The position numbers were made by a program, and so were the translations under genes. This document shows positions 11,113 through 22,200 of a stretch of DNA of 64,000 bases, one piece after another (the stretch's first letter is position 1; every line of letters starts with the position of its first letter). Source of the DNA: Salminus brasiliensis (Eukaryota > Chordata > Actinopteri > Characiformes > Bryconidae); contig NC_132888.1 in assembly GCF_030463535.1 (NCBI RefSeq), forward strand, positions 10,182,081-10,246,080, read 5' to 3'. Under the pieces are notes generated by a model that searched no databases, was not told where the DNA came from, and saw only the letters and a list, made by a program, of their open reading frames with translations.

Positions 11113-13294
11113 TAGCAAGTATCGGACATTTTTGTTAGCTCAACCAAGCCATATCCTGTCTGACCCAGCTCAAAACTTCGCTCGACAGCAACCCGTTAAC
11201 GGTTTGGGTGACCGGCAAGCTTAAACCTCCACTGGCTTGGTGGGAGAAAGGCCTTTAGCTAAACTTCCCCAAAGGGGGAGAGAGAGACATAGAGAGAGAT
11301 AGAGAGAGAGTTCAGGCTCGCATGCTCTTGAAGGGGTCGTGTTTTATAGTTTCTGAGCCACAACGCACACTAGCACAGAACTAGGCCTGCAACGAGGGTT
11401 TTAAAAGGGTTAAGTGTGTTTGTGCGTGTGGGCCCACCACTCAGTTTAATAGTGCAAACCATTGGTGCTGTTTAAGTTCATAATAACTTGAGTATTGCCT
11501 TTTTTACCAACTTATTGAAAAGCTCAGCTCCAATTCTAGGCTTAATTCCCTTCTGTGAGGGGTTGTAAATTAAAATCTTGCTGAAGTACATTTTGTAACA
11601 CCCTATTTATTTTATTTTAATTCCAGCTCCTATACTTCTAATTTTGGATATATTAACCCTAATCTCTTTATATACTAAATTTGTATGTTTAAAGTTTGCT
11701 ATATTATTTATAAAAAGGGATCAGTATGTACTTTTCACTAATTTGTTTGGAGGCACCACCATTGTATATTTTATTACCTTTATGTTCAGACTTGTCAGCA
11801 AATACACAGTAAAATTACTCATAATTAACTAAAGTAATCTACCGAACCCAGAGCACTCGTATAGCTTACAGTACTTGGCCAGTTCATTAATTTTAGCCCA
11901 GTGTAAGGGAGCTGCACCTGGAATGCTGAAGCATGCTTTACTGTCTGGCAGTATAATGGGCGTATCTGGGTTTGGTAAATACCAGGAGAATGTCCTCTTC
12001 TGGATGCCCAGTACGCGCCAGTACGCAGTACCGGAACATCTAGAGCACTAGAGAGTTTTTGCACCGGTCTGAGGCTGTTTTTCAGGGTCTGGGCCATTGC
12101 ATGTTACAGTGTACAAAAACACAAATCTTCACTACATGTCCAAATGTTTGTGAACACCCTGCTAATAAATGCATTCTACCACTTTAAGTTGCACCTATTG
12201 CTAACAAAGATGTGCAAATGCACACACACAGCTTGTCTAGTTCCTGTAGAGAAGTACTGCTAATAGAATAGGACTCTCTGGAGCAGATAAATTTATACCT
12301 ACTGGCACCATGACCGCCACACTGAATGAACAGGTGTCCCAATACTTTTGCCCATAATGTGTATACTTCCAACTTTCTTATTCATGAATATTTTCTGTCT
12401 GAATGTAATTATTTGACATTTTCAGCAGCACATTACAGGGCATCTTTGAGACCAGAGCTATTACTACTATTATTGCAAATGCAGGACAATAGTAATCAGT
12501 TCAGCCTTGTATTGTCTAACCTAATTATTCTCACAATGTGCTTCTGTGAGAGGCTCTCTTGTAGTGGAGGTTCCGTTTCACTGCTTGTTTTTTCAAGCTC
12601 ATCACAGCTGTGTCATACTGAAAGTAGTTAAATTAGGAAGGGGCAGGGGCTTGATCTACCAGCACATGTTATCACTGTTGGGGGGGGTTTGTTTTCTGTC
12701 CCTGTGCAGGGTGGGGTTCATCTTTCTTTTACTTCTTAACTAAATACCACAATTTGAAGAGAATCCTGTGTAAGCAGTAAAAAGGCTTACCGTGATGCAA
12801 GTTGCTGTTTGAGATTGACTAATTCTCTTGGGAGGAAGGTAAGATATTTTAAATGAAGCTATTGTTTGATCAAAATGAGCAACCCTGTACAATCCTGATA
12901 TATGAAGAGTGTAGATTCCAGTGGTAATGGTGTTGTATATTAGATCTGCAGCTTTTTTAACACCTATAAAAAGCCTGTGTTCTGCCGGTTGGTCTAAAGT
13001 GTTATTACAAACTTCTATTACCAAATATTTCCTGTAGTTACTGAGTAATATGCCTTAGTGTGTAATAAGCCTTAGAGAGTTAAGTGGTTGAATGTTATTG
13101 AAATTTTAACTAAATAAATGAAAAAATGCACATGTGAAATATGTAGTCACCAGTGCTTTTATTACAGTGCAATTGTAATATAATGGAAAATTCAATATAG
13201 TACATTTATTCATATGAATAAAAAAAATATAACATAAAAATAAATGTAACATCTCCCTTGTAGTCGGAAGATCAGTTGTTCTGCACTGGAGAAC
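11113..13294. other. Spacer upstream of gene A
   Basis: Contains the transposon fragment listed at 12139-12365, a GA-rich tract near 11275-11310 and AT-rich sequence. No exon with domain support was seen. The promoter of gene A must lie in the right part, but I cannot point to a convincing TATA box or CpG island. Confidence 0.5.
12139..12365 (+). mobile_element. Non-autonomous DNA transposon, family 1 copy a
   Basis: Starts GTCCAAATGTTTGTGAACACC and ends GGTGTCCCAATACTTTTG, which are imperfect inverted ends. The interior (AAGTTGCACCTATTGCT, GATGTGCAAATGCACACACA, CAGCTTGTCTAG, GGACTCTCTGGAGCAGATAAA) recurs at 23690-23830 and, inverted, at 46507-46996. I take it to be a Tc1/mariner-like derivative, with the class uncertain. 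Confidence 0.65.
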
Positions 13295-16200
13295 ATGGCA
13301 AGACTTCTGCTGCTGCATGTGATTTTTCAAGGTGCAGTGAGATTCCTTTATTTTCTTTATTGTATAATATTTATGCTCTGTATAAAATCAGATATGTTAA
13401 TCTCAGAATTTGTCTAATTAAAGGTGACTATTATATTTGTATAATTTGTATAATTGCTGATTATCTATCCATTCATCCATCCATTACTCTGTCTAGCTGA
13501 GGCCTTTAACATTTCAGCAATGTGGCTCTCTACCTTCCCTTTTGTTTTTCATGGCTGACTCATATTCTTACAGAGTCTTATATATAAGTCTTATAGACTT
13601 TTCATTTTGGGGGAATTTATGGTGCAAAAATGGTGCAAATGATTACCTTTATGCTACGCAGGCATCCTGTTTAGTGGTACCTGGACATGGTTAGTAAAAA
13701 TGCCAAGGAGCATTCAAGGACTTCAAGGTTCCTGCTTGGTTATACCATGTTCATTTGACTACTCATCATATCCACCTGTGAACCCTCATCGAGTGGTGTG
13801 GTATCAATATGTCAGTCGTGGATATCCTCTAGTGTATGATAACTGGGACCCTAGATCAGTGATTCCAAAGTTCAGAGGAAAAACCAGTTTATATGGGAGC
13901 CCATCCTATAGAGACTGCAGTCTGCTGATTGATGCCCTTGACATGTCCCACCATGGAGAGAAAGTTTATCCGTGGGTAGACCCAGAAAATGTTGGATGGC
14001 GCACTTATGAATTCTATGATGTTACCACTGTAATTCATGTAGAACGTAAGTGTTTTACTTTTCTTCCACAATGTTTTATCAGAATCTTAGTGATTATGTA
14101 TTTTTTATTGATGCAGTGCTAATGTTCATTATACCAGATTCAGTACAACGTCCCATCATTCAAATTATTGGAGGTATCAATATTGGGGACACCATCACTG
14201 TTCAGTGCAGCACATACCACACCTGTCCATACAGAACACCTACTCTGACTCTGAGTGGGATAGAAAGAAAAGAGGGAATAAATGACCGTGTGGAAAATAC
14301 ACATATCGGTGATGGCAAATATCAAATCACACTGAAACGGGATGGAGTTGTTCGGGCTGTCAGTCAGAGAGTTCAGTGTTCTGTCAAACATCCTGGTGGC
14401 CGTTCAGCCACAGCTACCGGAACACATACTGCAAAGTGTAAGTGCTGAAAAATAAATTGCATTTATTTTTTAAAAACAATGAATATTAAGGTGTGTTTTC
14501 TCATTTGCTTCTTAACAAATATCATTTTATCCAAAGGTCCCATTGATCCACCCCGGATCACTCCTGATTCCAACACAGAGTTTCTGGAGGGAGTGGAAAG
14601 AGAAATTGTTTGCTCTATAACATACACGTGCCCTCAGGACAGACCTTACATCACTTGGAATGGCGGACAGTTATCTGGTACCACAGCTTTAAACAAAGTC
14701 AGAGAAAAAATGGAAGCTAAATCAACGTTAAAGTTCACTGCAAAGGCCAGCGACAATGGAAAAGTCATTACCTGCCGGACAGAAATGAAAGGAAAAGACC
14801 AATCAGTCACAATTACTTTAAAAGTAAAACGTGAGTAAGAACTCCTTACACTTCTATTTACTGATTGTAGTAAGAAGATAAGAGGTTCGGCTGATGTTAG
14901 ACAATATTAGATTGTTGGTTAGATTGCACAAGGGACACATCTACCATTTATTTATAAGAACATTTATATGAAATGAGTTTATACTTAGTATTTAAATGGT
15001 TTTAAAGCTACTACTTTATACGTCTGCGCTCAATATGTGTTTTGCCAGGATACTAGCCGATATTGCACCAAATTAGCAACACTTTTATGTGGCTATGGGT
15101 TTCGTCTTCTATATCCAACTCAGTTTTTGCATAAATAGACAAGTAGTACAGTATTTGTCATCAAGTGACTTTCATAAATTAAAAGTAAAGTTTCTTGAGT
15201 AACCTGGGTAGAGGTTACTTGTTTCCTCATCTTGACCAGACACAACATGGATACCCAAACGTGTGCGTTCTGTGTTCTGAACACTTTTTGTATGATTTTC
15301 TTTGAAGGGTCAATGTTCTCCCGTGACTGGACCTTCTTCATGCCTAATACAATCAGAGGGGTCCGTGGCTCATGTGTAGTCATTCCCTGCAGTTTCGACT
15401 TTAAAACATCCCAGCCCAAAAATGTCAGGGTAAAATGGTACAAATTCTCTAGTACACAGTATCCTTTAGTGTTTGATCAATCAACATCGAATGTCATTGG
15501 AGAGTTCAGAGGGAAGACGAGCTTGTATGGAACTAACGAGGGAAACTGTAGCTTGAAGATCCAGCCACTTGAAAAGCAATACAACCAACAGAGACTGTAT
15601 CCCTGGATGGACCCTAAGCCTATTGAAACATACCACAGAGAAAATTACTTTGATATTACCATCGCCCTTGAGGTAACAGGTAAGGCTGATTCTTTCATTC
15701 CTTTTCTTATAACATATTGTCCTAAACCATGAGGATTTACATTTACATTTATATGTACTCATTGCATTCTACCACCAGAACATTAGTGAAATCAGGTACT
15801 GATTTAGAATAATCAGCACTTGATCACAGGTGCCACTCAGGCTCCTCCCAATGGTACTGGACCAGTGCACAATGCTGTGGTTCTAATTACCATATATTTG
15901 AGGCAGGAGGTGATGTAGCTGTTACACATTAAAACAAGGGTTTAAAGCAGGACTTTAAAGTTTGCATGTAAGAATATAATCATGCAAGATTGTTAAGTTT
16001 ATAAAGTGACACAACAAGAGGTTCGCTATGGCATGTCTTACACTGACACCAACTGGCTATAGTTTGAGTTGCACATGATCACATTAAATATCACCAGCAT
16101 TTTCTAACAACAAAAAGTATCCAGATTTCCAGTTGAAGATGTGAGGTGAGGTAAAGTTTTTGATTAAGGGTGATGTCCTGATGACTTCCCAAAGATTCCT

Positions 16201-19200
16201 GCCTATCCTGATAATTCTGAGATCCTCATAACCTCCCTCCCCAGTTAAAAATTGGGGTGTGATTTCAGAAGTCTTTAGCTAAGAGCTAATCTAATGTAAA
16301 AATGCAGTACTTTACTTCTAGTACTTCTGCTTATGAGTGTTTTTCATTTTTGAACTAGATCTTATTGAGAAACCACAACTGGATATTATTGGCATACCAA
16401 AGGTTGGAGAGCAGCTCACCTTATCCTGCAGTGTGATTCACACTTGTCCTCCAACACCCCCGACGCTGAGACTAAGTATCTCCCATGGAACTGAGCGTAT
16501 TACACACGCCCCCCAACATGAAGGAAAATGGAAGACAGTCAAGCAGATTACATGGAGTGTCAAGGAGGATGATACTTCTGCTTTCTGCACCGTTAGTTAC
16601 TCAGGTGGACAGACCTCCATGACTGAAGTCAGACTCAGCCCCTCATGTAAGTCTAAAATAGTCTGCATTGTTAGTTCTTGATTCAGGAAAGTTCAGCTTG
16701 TATGCCACAGTTTTTACACAGCCAGAGAGAACATTGTTTCACATAAATGTACTGCTTCAGATGAACCCCAGCAGGTTCACCCAGCAGGTAAAAGTGGCTC
16801 AGATCCAAGCTTTTCATCACATGTGACAGAGGTGTGTAGTCTGTGTGGCAGTGTAGACAGAAAAACACAGTGAATCAGATACATATCCAATACACAGCAA
16901 TGCGACTCAGTCTGAACAGACAGATTAGGATTTACGCAACTTTTATGTCCATTGTGACATTCGTCATAAATGTGCGCTAAGATGAAGGGAAAATGGGCAA
17001 CTGCAGTGAGGGAGCTTTTCAGTGTCGGGATATCGAGGTAACAGTCCTCATAAATATTTGGGAAATGCATGTTCCGAAGAAATGGCCGAAGCTTTTCTTT
17101 TTTGCACATTCAGCAGTTTAGGAGTGTGAATTGTTCAGACGAATGTTGAATAGCAGTCATATTAAAAACATTGTGTGAACAGGCAGAACCTGGTTTGATG
17201 AGGAAATCGAGTTTGGGACTCTTTATCTGTTGTTTGAATTTTGCATAATTGTCTTGATTGCCTTTTTCTCTGTTTTTTAATAGGTACTTTTCAGAAGCCT
17301 AAAATAAACACAACACAAGATGAAGTCATGGAAGGAATTGAGAATATCTTTACTTGCACTGTGCAACACAAATGTCAAAGACAGAAGCCATTGCTCACCT
17401 GGAAATTGGGAAACCTGGAAAGAATGCAAGAGCCTCCTTTAACACGAATGATTTCGACTGCTACCTGGGAGACGGTTTCCACATTAAAACTCAAAGCAGC
17501 CAGGGATGACCATGACAAGACATTGACCTGCACAGCTAAGTCTACAGAGGAAGAGTCTTCAGATTCTGTTGTTTTAAAAGTGAAGAGTGAGTTTATTTTC
17601 ACCTTTCAGACTGAAAATGCAACAAGGCAGGGCTGACTAACTGATCCTAACTGAGTAGTAATTTCTTTGTTTTGTTGAATAGTAAGGTCTGAAAAAATCT
17701 TCTAGCCCTACATTAATCAAATAATATCATATAACTGTTCTTGTCTTCTTTCCTCATTTTATCCATTGCCCTTTAAAAAGGAGGAATGTCTTCACTGGAT
17801 TGGACGTACTCCATGCCAAGCAAGGTCAAAGGTCTCAGAGGCTCTTGTCTAGTCATTCCCTGTAGCTTTGAGTTCAAAAGCACTCCTCCCAGTAACACCA
17901 TGGTCAAGTGGTATGAGTATTCCACTTCACAACACCCTTTAGTGTATGCTCAAAATGGTGCTAATGTCATTGGCAAGTTCTGGCAGAAAACCGAATTGTA
18001 TGGATCATCCAGCGAAGGAAATTGCAGTTTGAAGATCAATCCACTGTTAATGGAGCACAATGGAGAAAGACTGTATCCCTGGATGGATCAACAGCCAGTT
18101 GAAAAATTCCACAAAGTAAACCATTATGACAATTGTGTTGTACTCGAAGTAACAGGTAATTATAAGATAGATGCCACTTTATGTACCTCATTACATTAAC
18201 AATACAGTAGATGACTAATATGCCAAATTTCCAACTGCTTCCTTCTAACAGAACAAGCTGAAAAACCGAAACTCAGCATTACCGGTGTGCCCAGAGTGGG
18301 AGAGCAAATCACAGTGTCCTGTAGTGTATACCATACCTGTCCTTCAAGTCCTCCAACGCTGACAATGGGTAAAGCTCAAGACACTGACAGAACAGAACAC
18401 ACTCCAAAGCAGGATGGCTTCTGGGAGACCACCAGACATCACACGTTTAAGATTAAGGAAGACGACCAAACCATTACATGTAAAGCCACATTCCAAGGCT
18501 GGCAGACATCAGATGCTCAAATCAACCTCAATGCTCAATGTAAGTAATACAAAACATTAAATATAATAGCATGAGATGCAGACTTTGCCAGTGTTAATAC
18601 TGAGTGTAGATTCAGCTCTGGCAATGAGACATATCTTTGGCACTTTGATGAAGGGTTGGAGGTTTGGGATTGTAATGTCTCCCTCTGCTGGCCTCCCTCT
18701 CACCCGAGGCTTGGCTCCAGGCACACAGGTGAAGTTCATTTCTGGATTGCACCTTTGTTTGGTGTGCTGGTGTGGAGTCTCCATCCTGTGCTTGTGTTGC
18801 TAGTTTGGTTTTCTTGGTTTTTGACACCCTGCCTGTTTTTTGCTACTGGAATATGGATTTATCATTGATATACCAGCCTCCCCATGATTTAACCCCAGCC
18901 TGTTCTGATGTTGAGTTTTGCCTTAGTCCTAATAAAGAACAATTGCACATGCAGCCGGTCTCAACCACTCTGTTAGAGGGATATTGAGTAATAAGTTTTC
19001 TTTCTCGCTTGTCATGCCCTGAGAGTACGACGACCAGTTCCAACCACTTGAACTAAGTCTATAATCTAAGTCACTGTTACTCTAAATCATTGTCTTGATA
19101 ATATCTTATTAATTTGAGATACTAGCTCACTATTTTGAGAAGTTTTCTGATTATTTCCAGATGCTTTCACAGTATTTTAAGAAACCTCATAATTTTGCAA

Positions 19201-22200
19201 TTAAATCTCATAACTTTGACATTACATTTATTTTTTTAATGATGAGTAAAATATTAATATTGTGATTTTTGAAGTGCCAGGAATTGGATGAAAAATAATA
19301 CATATGACAGTTGTAGTTTTAAATGTTACTTTATTGATAACTTTCTATTAGGAAATAATGACTGATTCCTCTATTTCTGACAGTCATACTTTATAATGGC
19401 ATCTGTGCTACTCTTAAAGGGGGGGGGGCAACATTTCATAAGGGCACAACTTGTGGCACAAACTGTCTGATGCACATTAATTTTTTTTCTTATACTCTGA
19501 CTTTTCAGGTATCCATGAAGGTATAGTTATTGATCCAGACTTGGCCGATGTCACAGAGGGAGTTGCAACAAACTTCACCTGCAAGGTTTTCCATTCTTGC
19601 AGGAGGCAGCCTCCAACTATCACCTGGAACTATGAAGACATGCCAGAGACTGTGAAGATTAAAGAAAACAGAATTTCAGGCTGGATCACCTCTTCGAATG
19701 TATTATTTTTAGCTTCAATGGAGGACCAGGGAAAGAAGCTCATCTGTACTGCCAAGTTTCCTGATGAAGAGATTACAGCTTCTGTTGTGTTTCAGGTTCA
19801 AAGTGAGTATAATCAACATGATTAAAACCTATAGTGTGTCTATTTTGTTTGTGTAGTGTGTCTATAGGTTGTCTGCATTCCTTATTATATGTATCTATCT
19901 TTCTTATTCTCTTCCAGAGTATGTGCCCAAAATAGTGGATCCATTTGAGAATGACAGTATGTCTTTTTCTCTTTTTATCTGCATTTATTTCATTTATGAT
20001 TGAGAAAGTGTTTACTTAAATATTGTATAAGATGTCTAGCCCCCCCTCCTTTATTTTGTCTGTTTATTCCGATCTGTAGGTTAGACCTCTTTCACACAGT
20101 GTCCACAGACTGAAAGGTTTTTGACAATGGAGTGCTCAGGCCTTGCTGGGATTTATCCTTTTGAACTCCTTATTTGATGAGCTGGCAGTGAGACTGTAGG
20201 GTCACTATGAAGCTGTGAAAGTACACATGAGTTCATGGCTCTACATTGGTACAACTGTCTAACTGCCTGCTTGTCAGTAGTTTAATACCCTCCCTGCATG
20301 TGATAGAGGGTGTTCTAACCTGCAGATGTTAATAAACAGTAAACAATTCGAGGGAGTGTATCTTTAGCTCCACATAATCTGCATCTGGTAGCATCTCATA
20401 ATGTCACATCTCAGTAATATGATAGTATAGTGTATAAAAATAACAGTTCACACATAAAAGCATTGACTTAGGTGCTTTGTTGTCAGCTATGGCATAACCT
20501 ACATATTATATGACATACACTTTTGACATATGATTTAGTTAATATGCCATATTTGGCAATAAATATACTTCTGAAGTGACCTCCTATTACCCCGTTTCAG
20601 CCTTACACGTTTTCGAGGCGGATGTGGTGCCCAGGATCACTGCCTTGACCCGCTCGTGCGTAGTGATACCCTGCACTTTTGAGACCGGTAAAGAGGATGT
20701 CACTCGCCTTCGTGGTCTTTGGTACAACAGCAAAGGCGAATATGTTTACCACCCCGGACTGTCCAACGTTATGGACAACTTTAAAGGTCGCACAGAGCTT
20801 CTTGGGGAACTAGATGAGAAGAACTGCACTTTAGAGATTGACGACGTTCAAGCCCATGACAATGGGCCGTTTTGCTTCCATGCAGAAAAAGGCATGGACA
20901 AGTACAGGTTTAACCACAGCTGTGTGTTTATCGTCATGAAAGGTAAGAACCAACCTAGAACACTGGAAGGGCTTGTAGCTTGTACACGTGCTTCCAGAAC
21001 TCCCTGTTCATCTGTAATTGAAATACTTCAACCACAGGTTCCAGTAGGGTGTTTCAGACCTTAACCTTGCATTAATGAATGGAAATGCCTCTTTCTGAAT
21101 TCAGCAACTCCTAATAAACCAGTGATTTCGAGTCTTCCTGAGGAGCTGGAGCCAGGCAAGAAATTCACAATAAGCTGTTCTGTCACCCATACATGCTCCT
21201 CGCACCCCCCAACTATTACATGGAGTATTAAAACTGCCAAGGAAGTGGTGAGCCACATGGAGGGACGTGCAGGTCAGTGGAAAACAACCTCAACAGTTAC
21301 TTTCATGCCGACTGGCTATGAAGGCGAAGAAGACCTCATCTGCTCAGCCTCATTCAGGGGAGGAAAAAAACAAGAAAGTGCAATTTACCTGCCAATTATA
21401 AGTGAGTATTGAGGTATACTTCAGGTTATTTGAAGAAGATGCTCTAATGGGTCTCTTGCATGACTGAAAACTAATGAGCACACTCTTTTTAGGATACCAG
21501 GGGATGAGAATGGAGACTATAGGACCTTACATCCTGGCACCTTTGTTTTGTCTTTTGCTTCTATGTGCCATATTTACAGCTGGAGTGGTCATTTATAAGA
21601 GAAGAGCTAGCAGGTAAGTCTGTGTGTACACATGACTGTGTAAATGTTGTTACGCTCATGTTGTGGGTTTGACAATATTAACGACTTATTTGTCAGTTAT
21701 TGACTAATGATATTATTTGCCAAAATATAGGGTACCTTCAGATGGAGATACATTTGAGAAAAGGTAAGTATTTCTATTCCTTTTTTTTATTTCAGGTTGT
21801 TTATATTTTATGCATAGCAAGTTATTTTGAATTGATGTTTTTATTGTGAAATGAGATTGGGATGGTTTAAGCATACTGCCTGGAAGTTTTTACATTTGGC
21901 TGTTTGAGAACTATATTAAATTGTGCTGCACAGTGATATTATGTTCATTTGTTCCTTGGTTTTAAATAGGAGATCAGTATGGGCTCAATTTTCCAGGTTA
22001 GTTTAATTTGTCTTTTAAAATGCAGCAATGTATTTTTTTATTACACAAACAAACACATGATACACACTTGATAGAGACATAGAAACATTAATATTCTTGT
22101 GTCTTCCATCACTGTATACATCTTCTCTTAGTATGAATAAAGAATATTGCTGAATTTTGTATTCAATGGCAATTCTAACTGATGCTTTATGTGAATAAAA

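Noticed and set aside
18560-18970. LTR-like or gene-like block in a gene A intron, ending near AATAAAGAAC
   Set aside because: Composition resembles fish LTR U5 regions (GCCTGTT words, AATAAA), but I could not find matching ends or a target duplication, so no element is called.
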